Position numbers and translations under genes: made by a program. From positions 1,116,001 to 1,180,000 of the forward strand of contig JAHQRK010000017.1 in assembly GCA_019828595.1 (NCBI GenBank): 64,000 nt of DNA. Direction: 5' to 3'. The DNA is from Aphanomyces cochlioides (lineage: Eukaryota; Oomycota; Saprolegniomycetes; Saprolegniales; Verrucalvaceae). The notes under the pieces are model-generated. The model saw only the letters and a list, made by a program, of their open reading frames with translations. It was not told the origin of the DNA and searched no databases. Below, in pieces: positions 33,855 through 46,700 of the stretch; position 1 is the stretch's first letter, and every line of letters starts with the position of its first letter.

Positions 33855-35204
33855 TTACGCTGTAAGTTGTGCTTTGATTTGAGCCTTGGGGATGAGTGGT
33901 CGAGGGATGCGGCCGTTGTTGCCGCCGAGGTAATTGCACCAGACAAGTGGATCTGCCTTGCCGAGGTTGGGATTGTTGCACGTCGACCATCCGCACGCGA
34001 TTTGGTTGACGCCAGGATCCATCGAGTTGGAAAAGTGGCCCGTTGTCGCCCACACACCGTCCTGCGACTGGTTGGCGTCGTAGTTCCACAACGTTTCTTC
34101 GGTGTCATACCACGTCCACGCAGGACCTGGTGCTCCCATGCACGAGCTCCCGCATGGTTCGAAACCAGCGAGGTTCTGGTTGCCAGCAGGACCACCGTGA
34201 CCGCCGGCAGCATGCTGTGAGCAATCACTGGCCCACGTTTGCATCTGGGCAGCCAATGCATCGTTCCACGTGACTGGACCGAGGCCGTGCGCTGCGCGGA
34301 TCACACTAGTTTGTTTGATGATTTGAGCTTTGAGATCACTGCCCGAGTAGGAAGCTGGTGGGGATGTATTCGCTGGGGGAGGAGTCGCTGGTGGGGAAGT
34401 GTAAGCTGGAGGAGCAGGGGCTTGCGTCGCGGGCTGTGGTGCTGGAGTTGTTGGAGGGTTCGTGGGGGGACTAGTTGGTGCAGCCGTCGGAGCTGCAGTC
34501 GGCGCGGCAGTCGGCGCGGCAGTTGGGGAAGCTGTAGGAGGCGCTGTAGGAGGAGCTGCAGGAGGTGCAGTTGGCGCAGCAGTCGTTGGGGTCGGTGTGG
34601 AAGGGGCCCTTGATGCTTCAGTCGTTGGTGTCACCGATGGCGTCGTTGGATAAGTGTCCGACGCGATGCTTTCCGCGGATGTGCCATTGTTGAAGCCACC
34701 AGTAGAGTTTCCATTGTTGAAGCCATTTGTGGAGTTTCCACTGATGAAGCCATTGATGGAGGATCCATCAGTCGACGAGGAGTTGAATCCCCCGAGGGAC
34801 GAGTCGCTTTGGCTGCTATTTCCACTGATAGAGCTCGTGTCTGATGCAATCGATCCGTCCGTCGTTCCATCGGCTGGAGTAAAGGACGACGACGAACCGT
34901 CCCCATTCGCGGTGCCACCAACCAGAGTTTCGCTGTTGTTTGATCCCTTGTTGATGCCATCCGAAGGTCCAATGCCTGCACTTTGGCTCGCCGAGTCGGT
35001 CGACTTGTTGGTGGCGACAATCACGACGGCAGCGACACCAAGCACGAGAATCGTGCCGGCCATGATGCCCAGCATGCGCTTCTTTCGTCGGGCCTGGAAG
35101 GCATCAATGTACGCGTTTGTGTTCTTCGCGTCGGACTCTTCCAGGATCACGATCTCCGAGTTGCGGAAGTCTTCGGCCGCAGTCGTCGTGTGCGGAGTCG
35201 TCAT
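33855..35204 (-). CDS. Membrane-anchored CAP/SCP (PR-1-like) protein
   Basis: 449 residues, intronless. The N-terminus MTTPHTTTAAEDF is cytosolic, then ARRKKRMLGIMAGTILVLGV starts a single membrane helix (about residues 42-62), so the protein is type II. A long Ser/Thr/Asn/Gly stretch follows, then a Thr/Ala/Pro-rich spacer with TAAP units and PPTNPPTT. The CAP domain covers the last 130-140 residues, with IRAAHGLGPVTWNDALAAQM, ASDCSQHAAGGHGGPAGNQN and the CAP signature HFSNSMDPGVNQIACGWSTC. Cysteines are conserved for disulfides. CAP proteins are often secreted in oomycetes and bind lipids or sterols; the target here is unknown. The ATG at 35204 begins a credible cytosolic tail; the ATG-less frame upstream does not. 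Confidence 0.87.
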   Translation of the reverse strand: MTTPHTTTAAEDFRNSEIVILEESDAKNTNAYIDAFQARRKKRMLGIMAGTILVLGVAAVVIVATNKSTDSASQSAGIGPSDGINKGSNNSETLVGGTANGDGSSSSFTPADGTTDGSIASDTSSISGNSSQSDSSLGGFNSSSTDGSSINGFISGNSTNGFNNGNSTGGFNNGTSAESIASDTYPTTPSVTPTTEASRAPSTPTPTTAAPTAPPAAPPTAPPTASPTAAPTAAPTAAPTAAPTSPPTNPPTTPAPQPATQAPAPPAYTSPPATPPPANTSPPASYSGSDLKAQIIKQTSVIRAAHGLGPVTWNDALAAQMQTWASDCSQHAAGGHGGPAGNQNLAGFEPCGSSCMGAPGPAWTWYDTEETLWNYDANQSQDGVWATTGHFSNSMDPGVNQIACGWSTCNNPNLGKADPLVWCNYLGGNNGRIPRPLIPKAQIKAQLTA

Positions 35205-35506
35205 GGAGATACAAGCGTGCGAACGCGGTAAAAGCTTTACTGCCGTGCGTTTGGGAGCAACTTGGAGAGAGGTCAGGGCCGCCGTAATGCCATGGCACAC
35301 CAACAAGCAGAAATTTGTCGTCCTTATTAAATGTCGCGCATCTTCCAGGACTATTTTCTAAAATCCATTTCAAACTCCTCCTTTTTCTCTAATTAGGCCC
35401 AAAATATCCTAAACTAATTTTGTAGTTTATAAAACTTGTTGTATTTTAGACAATCCAGTCTGGTGGGCTTGTAACTGCTATTACAGCCAATTTTGATTGG
35501 GTTTCA
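35205..35506. other. Short intergenic stretch upstream of the CAP gene
   Basis: AT-rich from 35370 on. Nothing more specific is seen. Confidence 0.4.
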
Positions 35507-36270
35507 TGAGTTCGTCGATCTCTACATGCCCGAGGCGTGTTGCAGGAAGGCCGCCGAAAGAAATCGCACCGTCGCGCGCGCTTTCCACGCTTATCCTGCT
35601 CTCTTTCCTGTCATCAGCTTTGCTCCATGCTGTCGAATGTCCTTGGCCTTGTGAAGCTGTCAATGGTGGAAGATCGAGACGACGCTTGAACCGAGAATTC
35701 TCGAGCACGTGATATCCCATATTCCTCACTTCCATGTGGCATGTGTGTCCATTTCATGACTTGGCGGCGCTGTTACTCCGTCTCGTGACGGTACAGTGGA
35801 GTGTCGGACACACTGAGGTGCAGAAAATCGCGTGGATTGATATGGATGAGCAATGGTCACGTCAGTCACTGGACTCCCGACGGTGGAACTCGAACAAAAC
35901 CCGAGGGGGAAAGCGGTCGAAGAGTCGATTTGGGAAGCTATTGTGTGGCTGAGAACTCTCGACAGAGCGTGCAAAGATCTCATGGGCCGAGTCGTGCAGA
36001 ACGCGGAAATCCCAGCAGAATGAGCTTACCAACGGTGGGCACCCATGGAGCAAGTCGGCGGTCTGATCGGTTGGATCAGGTCTCTACTCGAAGATGGATG
36101 GCAGCGATACTCACATCAGTCTCTGCTGCTGCTGCTGCACGAAATGCGCTGGAGGTGAGCCGTTGCGACAAGACGACTGATGCACGAGATATTTACTTGA
36201 TCAAGACTAGCATCTTCCTATCGTTCGTGCGGAGTACGTGGCTCAACGCATGCCGGCGAAGGGATTGATG
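35507..36270 (+). CDS. Unresolved, probably spliced plus-strand gene
   Basis: Coding-like segments on the plus strand can be read here, but I could not join them into one model. They include AVEESIWEAIVWLRTLDRAC (about 35913-35972, continuing to EIPAE), WIRSLLEDGWQRYSHQSLLL (from about 36076) and, after an apparent 36155-36210 intron, HLPIVRAEYVAQRMPAKG. The last overlaps the antisense 3' end of the FAIM-like gene. The tone resembles oomycete F-box-like proteins, but no family is recognised. The opposite strand also has one long frame (35481-35735, product ending KPNQNWL), so even the strand is uncertain. Confidence 0.25.
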
Positions 36271-37655
36271 TTGATCTCCGGGGCGGCAGGCGATTTCTTG
36301 GCCATTTGCACTTGCATCGGGTTCATCATGTTGGAAATGTTGAGATTCGCATTGGGATTGTATGGTGGGTAGATTGGAGTCGGCGTCGGCGGCGTCGTGT
36401 ACTGACGAGGCATCACCATGCCTTGGTACTGTGGCTGTGGCGGTGGTGGTGCCATTTGGCCAAAGCCATGCGCCTGGTAGTATGGATTCATCGGCCTAGT
36501 CACGACGATGAGCCATACATCCCTCGAGCATCATGAGTTACGTGGCAGACGGCTGCAAGGTCGCGAACGGATCCAAAGGTTGTGCTCGCTGTTGTTGCTG
36601 CGTGCTTTGTTTCACAGGGGACGACGCTGGAGGAGCTCCCTAGTCCACAAGTCACTCATTCAAGCTACGTCATGGAATGCTTACCGAAGCACCACGGGGA
36701 TCGAAAGCGAACGGGGTCACGGGCACGACGACTTCCGGTATGGATGTGTCGATGAGATTGATTTCAGGAGCGAGATCTTTGGCGGCTTTGGATTTTTCAC
36801 GGGGAAGAGGAGCGACTGGCGTTCCATCACGCCCCCAGTGGCTTTCATGATAGCCTACCGCGACTTGAAAAGTCCGTCGCGGGGTCTGTGCGTACCTCCC
36901 GTTTGAATGTGCTCGTTCTCGTTGCGGTGGCCAGCATTGACAAGTTTTTGCTTGTTGTTGCGGCGGTAGACGTCCATCTTGCGGTAAGGAACACGGTCAA
37001 TGAGCAAGTCTGGAGACAGTGCATGTCAATCCCGCGGGGGTTTCTCGCGTGGCGCGTACCGTATTTGGGGATTTCCGCCGTCTCGTACTCATTGATGCGC
37101 ACTTCAATTGCAGTATTCGTTCCTTCAAGCATGAGGACGAGCGTCCAATCTCCAGGAGTCATCGTCGATGCGTGGTATTGCTCGCGTCCGTCCAACTCGA
37201 CAACCTACGATCGATTCTCTTCGTCTCATTCACGGACGGTACTTACCTTCTTGGTCGACATGATCGAATGCAACAGGACGACTTCATGCACCGTGTCGGA
37301 CTCCCCGAGAGTAAACTTCCACGACGCGCGCTTCTTGGACGCTGCAATGTGCTCGCCAATGTTGTCTATCATGTGCGTGACTCGTTTCGGCGGACCACGC
37401 TCCAACGGATCGACTTTGCCTCCTACAAGATCCATGAGCCCGAGCCGATCAAAGACAGCGACGTACCATAGACGCGGACGACATCTCCCATCTCGGTGGC
37501 GTGCGCTTGGTTTGAAAATGCCACTCACGGACCGTTTTGGATTTCCATGCATCATCATGGAGGGAGTTGGCACTTGCGAAAACGGTTTTCCTCGCAGGAG
37601 TTGCGAAACGCCCCCTCCATCGTGACTTTGATCGCACCGTCGTCGTCGTCTCCAT
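36243..37655 (-). CDS. FAIM-like domain protein with DPF/NPF endocytic motifs
   Basis: 367 residues over eight exons. Introns on the plus-strand scale are 36496-36541, 36640-36684, 36855-36895, 37010-37059, 37205-37246, 37423-37466 and 37492-37532; the frame closes exactly. The N-terminal half is a beta-rich domain with RASWKFTLGESDTVHEVVLL, STKKVVELDGREQYH and TAIEVRINEYETAEIPKYD. This pattern resembles Fas apoptotic inhibitory molecule (FAIM) repeats: DG-H, SGKR-V-DG, then Y-L-IDG. The C-terminal half is disordered and Pro/Gln-rich. It carries LDPFATL and ININPFAGM, motifs that bind the AP-2 appendage (DPF) and EH domains (NPF). An endocytic role is inference. It sits 58 bp downstream of the giant ARM gene on the same strand. 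Confidence 0.65.
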
Positions 37656-37713
37656 GAGTTAAAGAAAGCGGCCACGCAAGACGACACGCTACATATGACG
37701 CGACTCTTTAGCT

Positions 37714-40700
37714 TTAACTCCGCGGCGAGACGTTGTTCTTCTCGTGTTGAATCTTCTTGTCCAAGTATTCCTGCGTTTGTTCCTTGGCTTTGCGCGCTTG
37801 GAGGACTTCCGTCGCGGCAGCCATGCGCGAGGCGCCACTGCCAATGTTTTCACTCATGAGCTTTCCTTTCGGGATCAATTTCGTCGCATTGCTTGCGAGC
37901 TGGCCCAAGCTCATGGATGCCTTGTATTGCAGCTCTTCGTCCGTCGATCGAGCGCGTGCAATGCGCAAGAGCGCTTGGATGCCGCCTTCTTCGGCGATCT
38001 TGATGTGGTTTTCATAATTGTCGGCGAGTTTGAGGAGCGCCAAGCCAGCATAATGCCGCGGCTCGGCATTCACAGACATCATGGAGATGAGAGGACGGAG
38101 CGCGCCATGGTCGACGAGCTTGACTTGGTAATCTCGGTTGGAGGCGAGATGGGCGAGCGAGAACGTGGCGTATTCTTGGCATTCCATGTCTTCGATCGAT
38201 GCAAGGGAAATGACAGTCTGCATGCCGCCTTCACGGACGAAATCGTCATGAAACTCGTGCTTCTCGACGACGAGCGCGAAGAAATAGCCGCAGTTCCGGC
38301 GGACTTCTAGATCCGGGAGGCGGCATTGATGCACGGCGGTGGCCATCGCGCCGACTTCGATCAGCTTGACAAGTACGTCGCCATGTTCAGCTAGCGAGCC
38401 GACGCAGTAGATGGCAAGGCGGATACATTCCAAGTCGGGGCTGTTGGCCAGCGCCAAGAGCGGCAACAAACCATCTTCCTGCATGATGCTCGTCTTGGCC
38501 ATGGCGTGTTTGCCCAGCGCGAGCGCATTCAACGCCAAGCAGCCGCACTTTTGAATTTCCACGCTCGGATAGCGGAGCATCTCAATGAGCGGTCGGACGA
38601 CGCCGTCTTCGATCATGCGGATTTTGTTGGAGCCATGGTCTCCGAGCGCAAGTCCAGCGAGCGCCAATGCCGCGTAGCGTTGGATTTCATGGTCGGGGAA
38701 GCGCACGAGATGCATGAGAGGTCTCACGGCGCCTTCGTCGACGATCAACGCTTTGTGGTCGCCGCAGCTCAAATTGCAGATCGCGAGCGTCGAGAAGCGT
38801 TGCGACGACACGTCGAGGGACCTTGCGAGGCGGAAGAGTGTCTTGAGAGCTTGCTGCTGGACCAACTCGGTTCGAATCGTCGCGGACATGCTCAAGGAAG
38901 CGAGCGCTCGCGCCGTGTCGCGCTGGACGCGAGCGTCGTCGTGGGCGCCGACTTGGACGAGGACGCCAATGCCGCCTTCCCGGACAATGTCCATTTGGTA
39001 TTCCCAACTGTCTGCAATGTTGGCGAGGGCAAACGTGCAATCGCGCACGACTTCCAAGTCTGGAAACTGCATGCAGATGAGGATCTGCGCCAAGCCGCCG
39101 TCGCGCACGAGTTTGATTTTGTTTTCTTCGTTGAGCGAGAAGGAGCAGAACGCCGCGGCGGCCGTGCGTTGGTAGTCCAAGATGGGCGACTGCGCGAGCG
39201 TCAAGAAGGGCGGGAGGAGGTTTTCCTGGATGATATGCACGCGGATCTGTGGATTCGACGAGAGGAAGCGGAGGCCCATCGCCGCGTACCGCTGACACAC
39301 TTCCTCGCGGGATTTCGTGAGCGCCAAGAGGCATTTGAGCCCGCCTTGCTTGTACATCGTCGCGTGGTTGTCCTCGTTGGCGCTCAAGTTGGCCAGAGCG
39401 CGCGCGACATCCTGCTGGATTTCATCGTGGTCGATCGTGCCGAGCGCCACGAGACCGACCGTCGCCCCTTCGTCGACCATCACGGGCTGGTTGGCCATGT
39501 GCTCGGTCAAGTTGGCCAAGAGCCCAGCGCACTGGCAGAGCAAGTCGAGCTGCTTCGTCGCGTGGTTGGGCTGAATGCACTTGAGCAGAGGCCGCAGAAT
39601 GCCCTCGGCGACAATCACAGGCTTGAGCTCTGGCGCCGACGAGAGATGGCGCAGCGCTGCGATCGCTGGACATTGTAAACTTGCTTCCACGTCGCGCATG
39701 AACGTCACAAGCGCGCTCAGCCCGCCTTCTTCGTGGAAACGAAGCTTGAATTCAGGATTTGACGCAATGTCGCGCAGGGCCACGACGGCATGGCGGCGGA
39801 TATTGGTCTCCTTGGCTTGGAGAAGCACGAGGAGCGACTTGAGACCGCCCTCCGTGATGATGCCGCGATGGCTCGACAGGTTGGGCGAGAGTTTCCGCAG
39901 CGCCAGCGCGGCGTTGAACTGACACTCGACATCCGACGACAGCGCCAAGTGGATCAAGCCTGGAAGTCCATCCGTGATGATGTCGCTGTGGTGGCCAAAG
40001 CTCGTGAGCAAGTTGGCAATCGCGCGAGACGCTTCGCGGTGGATATCGACGCTCTTATGGCGCATGAGAGCGACAAGGAAGCGGCCACCGCGCGTCTCGG
40101 CAAACCGAGCATGGGTTTCAATCTTCTCGGCCAAGTTGGCCAGCGCGCCGCACGCTTGTCGCGCCACTTCGACGTCGGGGGACTGCGCCAGCTGAATCAA
40201 AGGCGGAAGAGCGCCACTGGCGACGATTTCAAGCTTGTACTCGTCGCTCAAGCTCAAATTGCAGAGCGTCGCGGCGACTTCCCGCTGCGTCTCGAGTTCT
40301 TCCGAGTGGCCGCAGATCGCAAGCGGGACAAGGCCACCGCCGCGAACGATGCGGCCGCGATTGACCGATGAAATCTGGCACAAACGACGCAACGCGGCAA
40401 TGGCAAGGGTGTGCGCATTGGGATCGGCCGAGTGGGCCAGCGCAATGAGCGGCGTGATGCCTCCTTCGTTGCCGATTTCATGGCAGTGGTCGGCATTGCC
40501 GGCAAAGTTGGCGAGCGCAAACGCCGCGTACTGACGAATGTCATCCTGGGGCGACGTCGCGAGCCGCAGGACGATTTTGAGCACGCCGCGGCTGAGCATC
40601 GTCGGATGGTTGGTCTCATTCGCGGCGAGATTGGCGAGCGCCATGACGGCATACCGCTGATCGATCGGATCTTTCGACTCGCTCATGGCAATGACGGACG

Positions 40701-43700
40701 AGAGCCCGCCGTGGACGACGACTTGGACTTGGAGCTGGGGATCGCACGCCAAGTTGCAAATGGCAATGCACGCGTAGCGACGGATCGCGGTGTCGATGTC
40801 CTTGGCGCCGAGGACAAGCGCTTGAAGCCCTCCTGATCTGGAGGCGGCGAGGCGCGTCTCGGCGTTGGCGGTGAGGTTACACAGCGCCATGATGGCGTAC
40901 AGCTTGGTGTCCGTGTCTTGCGCCGTCGCGAGCTTGATCAAGTGGACGCACACGCCTTGCTCGACGAGTCGAAGCTGGTTGAGCGCCGCGCAGGACACGT
41001 TGTAGAGCGCCAGTGTCGCGCTGCGCTGGCATTCGAGAATGGGCGACATGGAGAGCTCGCTGATGGGACCGAGAGCGCCTTGATCGACCACGACGAGGCG
41101 ATTCTGGCGGTGGGTCGACAAGTTGGAGAGAGCCATGCAGGCATAGCGGGCGCTCTCACTCTCGTGGGGGTTCGTCCCCGCGACGCGGATGAGAGGAGGA
41201 AGACCGCCAGCCTTGACGATGTGGATCTGGTTGGACGTGTTGGTCGCAAGGTTGCAGAGCGCCATGGCGGCATATCGCTGGCATTCTGCATGGTCGGAGC
41301 CAAGGAGACGGATCAGCGGCGGCAACCCGTTGGCTTTGACAATGCGTAGCTCGTTCTCGACGTTGCTCGCCAAGTTGCAGATCGCCATGGCGGCATTGCG
41401 CTGGCATTCCACGTCTGGATCGGAGAGTAGTGCGACGAGAGGTCCAAGACCGCCGGCGTCGACAAGTGGGGCTTGGTTTTCCTTGTTGGCGCTCAGGCGG
41501 TACATGCAACGTGCGGCAAACTGCCGACAAGATGCAAATGGACTGGCGAGGCGAGCAATCAGCGGCACAAAACCTCCCTGACGAGCGATTTGGAGCTGGT
41601 TCTTGGACGTGACGGCAATGTTGCCGAGGGCGAGCGTCGCGTCGCGACCGCAGTTTTCCTCGAGAGATCCTGCGAGCGTCAAGAGAGCTTGGAGCTCGTC
41701 CGTGGCAAAGACATTGACTTGGTTTTCAGGGTTGGACGAGACATTCGCGAACGCGCGGGCAGTGTGCTGCATGATTCCTTCGTGTGGCACCTCGGCAAGC
41801 GCAACGAGGGCGGCAAGGACGCCTTGGGCCACCATGATGACTTGGTTGTTGGTGTTTTCACTCAAGTTGGCAAGTGCACCAGCGCACTGGAGCTGGAGAT
41901 CGTCGGTGCGGATCATACTGGCAGCAAAGAGCGGCGCGAGTCCATTCTCCGTGACGAATTGCGCTTTGGCTGGGAGGTAGAGCGACAGATGACGGATGGA
42001 TGCGGCGCCCATGCACTGAAGCTCGACGTCCGTGGCGCGGAGCAGAGTAATAATGGCAAGAAGACCGCCGTCGTCGAGTATTTTCGGTTTGTTGTCAACG
42101 TTGGCGCACAGAGCTTTGAATGCAGCAGCAGCTTGGCGTTGGACGGGGAGTCCATTCGCCCCAAGGAGCGCAAAGAGGCATGGGAGGACTTCGCTCGCTA
42201 AGAGGCCGCGGTGAGTTGCAGGATTACAGCAGAGCTTGTGGAATGCAAGCGCGACGTTGTACTGACATTCGTAGTCGTCCGTCTTGGCGACGCGGACGAG
42301 AGCTGCGGGGCCTTCCCCAGAGAGAAACATGGCATGGATAGCCGTCGACGTCATCAAGTTGGCAGCAAGGCGGCTCGCTTCGCGGTACACCGTCAAGTAG
42401 CGACTGCGCATGAGTCGAATACAGCTTGGAATAGCATGAAGGTCAATCATAAACACGTGGCTCTCGACGTCTTCAGAGACGTTGGCGAGGGCGCCACATG
42501 CGTTGCGAGCTGTTTCAATGTCCGTCGAGGAGCTGAGCGTGGAGAGCTGCGCCAGGAGTGGCGACATGGCGAGCGGGACTTTATGCGCATCGCTCAGAGT
42601 CCAATTGCACGCGAATGCCGCAACTTCACGGGCAAGTTCAGCATGCGCGTGGGCAAACGCAGCAGTGGTGGCCAGCACGACTGCAGGAAGAAGCTTGGGC
42701 GTTCGAGACGCCGCCATGCATTCGTAGCGAATCGTGTCTTGGATGGCGAGGCGGCGCAGGACAGACATGGCTTGGCATCGAGCGTGGATGTTTACCGACT
42801 GCACGACGAGCTCAATCGTGAGATCGATGCACGACTCGACGTGGGCAATCTCGTCCAAGTACTTGTCGTTCATGGTAAGTTTTCCCAGCGAGAAGGCGGC
42901 GTAGAACCGCGTCTCGAGCGTTCGGAGTTGACTGAGCGCTTGCACGACTGGCAGGAGCGCGCCCATGCACGCTGCTTGATATGTTGGATTGGAAAACAAA
43001 CTGCCAAACGCGAGAATGGCAAAGCGTTGTGGATCTGGCGCAGTGGCATTCGCGGCAACGCGGACAAGCGGCTCGATGACATTCTTGCGCAGGACAATGT
43101 CATGCGTGTCGGGATTCGCAACGAGATTGCTGAGGCCGATCGCGCCAAACATTTGAACGTCCGTGTTGGCGTAGCTCAGAGCTTGGATCAAGAGGCCGTG
43201 GCAATTGTCTTCGAGGAGTCGCGTGTGCGTCGCGTAGTTGCAAGCGAGGTTGCAAATACATTTGAGTGCTTCCTTGACCAGCGCTGCGTCTTTCACGTCG
43301 ACGTCCGTCAAGAACGTGAATCCTCGTGGAGATAAAATCGCGCTGTGGTTTTCGTTCAGCTCGGCCAAGTTGGCAATCGTCGCACAGGCATACGTCGCGA
43401 CGAGATGGAACGGTGTCTTCGTCTACGGAGCAGTCAGGAAGCACGCACATGATGGAGGAAATACCGCGGGATCCAAATCCAGGTCAGGCGAGGCGCAGAG
43501 TCGAATGAGCTCGGCCATTAAGGCAGACATGGCAATCGCTGGTTTGTTCTTTTCAGCGAGGGACAAATTGTACGACGCGACGGCGACTTCCTTGCGGACA
43601 AACGTGTCTTTCGACATGGCGCCGAGGATTAATGGCTCGAGACCGCCGTCTTGAACGATCTGGACGCGGCTTTGAGGAGTGCTGGACAGACCTCGCAAAG

Positions 43701-46700
43701 CTGCGATAGCCGTTCGTTTGTCTTCAGGGCTCTCGGAGCACGCAAGTGCAATGATGGGTGGAATGCCGTGGCTGTCGACGATAAGTTGACGGCGATCTGG
43801 ATCGGATGCTAAATTGCACAACGCGAACGCGATGCAGCGATGGGTTTCGATGTCGACGCTGTGCGATAGCTCGACGAGGGGAGTGAGAGCCCCTGCGCTG
43901 ACGAGGCTCTCGTGGTGCTCAGCTTTGGAGGCAACATTGCCAAGTGTGATTGCGCCAAAGAGACGATAGGTCGCGTCGGCAGAGCAGAGGAAGGACACGA
44001 GAGAGTGGACATCGCAGGACGAGAGGAAAAGGCCAGGATCGGCGCCGATGCAACCACTGAGACTGAGATTGCACAGACATGCCAAAACTTCCTGCTGGAC
44101 GTCCATGTCTTTGGACTGCGTGAGCTTGAGCAATGGCGGAAGACCGCCCATGCGCACAATGTCTTCGCGAATCGTGGCGTCAACTGAGAGCCCTCGAAGG
44201 GCAGAGACTGCGCGCAGGACGCTCTTTCCATCAGCCGACGACACCAAGTCAATGAGCGCTTCCAAACAATTCGCTGACTCGACGATCAAGCGATGGTTCT
44301 CTGGGAATGCTGCAAAATTCGCAATGCCAAATGCAGCAGCGTTGCGGATGCTGGCGTCTTCTTCTTGGAGAAGCGACGCAAAGAGCGTAGTGATCCCAGC
44401 ATCGATCAGTTGCGTGTGTGTCGTTTGAACAGCCGCAAGATTTGTCAGGGCGAACGTCGCGTACCTACAGGCCAAGCCAGTTACAGCAGGGAAGAGCAGA
44501 GAGAACGAACCTCTGACTATCGACGTCGCCATTGCCAAACTTGGCGAGGATCGTCAAGGGATGGATCGCTCCATCTTGAATCAACTTGTTGACATTGTTG
44601 ACATTTGTCGACAGGTTGGCCAAGCCCATGGCGCCATATCGCTGGCAGAGGAAGTCAGGGGAGCTCAAAGTTGCAACGAGAGGGGCGAGACCACCACTGG
44701 ATGCTATCTCTGCCGTGTAGGCGTACTCGGCTGACATGTTGGCAATCGTTCGGACGGCTTCACGCTGAATGTCGACATTCTTTGAGCGCAGAATGAACTT
44801 GACATGCTGGAGGACGCCTTCTTGGACCATCCGCCCTTGGTTTTCGATGACTTCAGCCAAATTGGCAAGGATGCCCGTCGCTTGATGCGCCACTTCCGTA
44901 TCGCCAGAGTGCGCCAGGGTGACAAGAGACGTGAGGAAACCATTCAGGACGATCGCAATCTTGTTGTCTTCGCTTAAACTCAAGTTGCGGATGGCGGCGG
45001 TGGCTTCTCGCTGGATCTCGATGTTCTCGGAGAGGGTCAACTGAAAGAGGGGCTTGAGTCCGCCGTGGAGCACAACTTGAGCTCGAGATTTCGGCTCTAG
45101 AGCGAGCCGTCGCACGGCAAAGCATGCTTGCAGATGTGTTTCTTCGTCAGCGTCGTGCATGAGGGAGACAATTGATCGAAGCATGCCCATCTTGCAAACT
45201 GCGACCCAGTTGGCATCGTTTCCAGCAATGTTATTGATGGCAAATGCAAGACAGCGCCGGGTTTCGAGGTCCGTAGATGATTCAACGCGCATCAGTGCCG
45301 TCACTGCCCCTTGGTCGAAAAGATCCTTGTGGTTACTGGGCGAGACAGCGAGGTTGCCCACTGCTAGAGTCCCAAATCGTTGGCACACTGTGTCGTCGCT
45401 CTCAATGAACGAGATAATGTGCTGCAGTGCATTACTACGTAGCAGCGTTGTCTGCGACGATGGTTTGGATGCAAAGAGAGCAAGACAGCGAGCGACTTGC
45501 TGTCGGATTTCGACGTCAGGGCTTCCCGAGAGCGCGTAAAGAGGCGTGAGCACGCCCTCTTCAAACATCTTGCGCTGCGTGTGGCCTTCGATCATCTCTG
45601 CAATATTTGCAAGAGCACAGATGGCATGACGCTCGCGTGTTCGGTCGTCACTCTGTGCTAGCGCAATGAGAGGTGGAAGACATCCACCACGAGCCATCGT
45701 GACTTTGTTTTCTTCGCACATGGAAAGATTGCACATCGTTGCCGCGACTTCTCGCTGGACTTCAATGCTTTCTGACGAAGCTGCGAGAATAATCGGCTCC
45801 AGTGCGCCAAGTCGCATGACTTGTTGTCGGATCTCTTGGTTTACAGAGAGGCCACGAAGTGCAGCAATTGCTTGGAATTGGACATTTGGGTCACCAGGAA
45901 AGGCAAACGAAATGATGGGCTTCAACGCGTTCGCCTCGACGATACGAACCAAATTGTCAGGATTGCTGCAGAGATTGCCGAGACCAAAGATGGAGAATTG
46001 CCGACACTTGACATCTCGGTGCTTGGAGTAATTGCAAAGAAGCGTCAAGCATTTTGCCATGAGTTGTTCATGCGTGCTGTGGGAAACAGCCAAGTTGGCT
46101 ACGACGAGAAGGCAGTAGCGTATTGTTTCATTGTCAGCAAGCGATCTCGGATCAAGCGCCTCTTCGAGTCGAGCGATAACAGGCTCAAGGACTTCCATCT
46201 CTAGCATCTTGGGCTGGTTATCGACGTTTGTTGCCAGGTTCGAGAGCGCCATAGCTGCCATGCGTTGGCACTCGACTACTTCGCTGGCCAAGAGCGTAAT
46301 CAATGGCGGTACGGCACCTCGTTTGAGGATTACATAGCCGTAATCGCAGTTGGCGGCGAGGTTCCCCAGAGCGCGTGCTGCCTCCCGTTGAATGACTTCA
46401 TTGCCTTTCGTAAGGGCGTCAACAAGCGGTCCGATCGCACCGCTGTTCACAATCCGACTTTGGTTTTCAATGTTTTCACTCAAATTGGCCAAAGCACAAC
46501 ACGCTTGGCGGTGTGTTGCATTGTCTGTGCTACTGAGCGATGCAATCAGTGGTGGCAAGCCGCCGCTCTTGCATATCTCAGTCTTGTTGGCATCTACAAT
46601 CACAATCAAGAACCATTCGACTATAAGCTGACTTCATACCAGCAAAGGAAAGAGTACAGAGGGCTGGCATGGCGTCCCGGTGGATATCCGAATCTTCCGT

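Noticed and set aside
38506..39678. 390-codon plus-strand open frame
   Set aside because: It is the shadow of the ARM gene on the minus strand: its composition (many RE, RRR and ERR runs) follows from the antisense of repeated leucine and alanine codons, and it has no domain.
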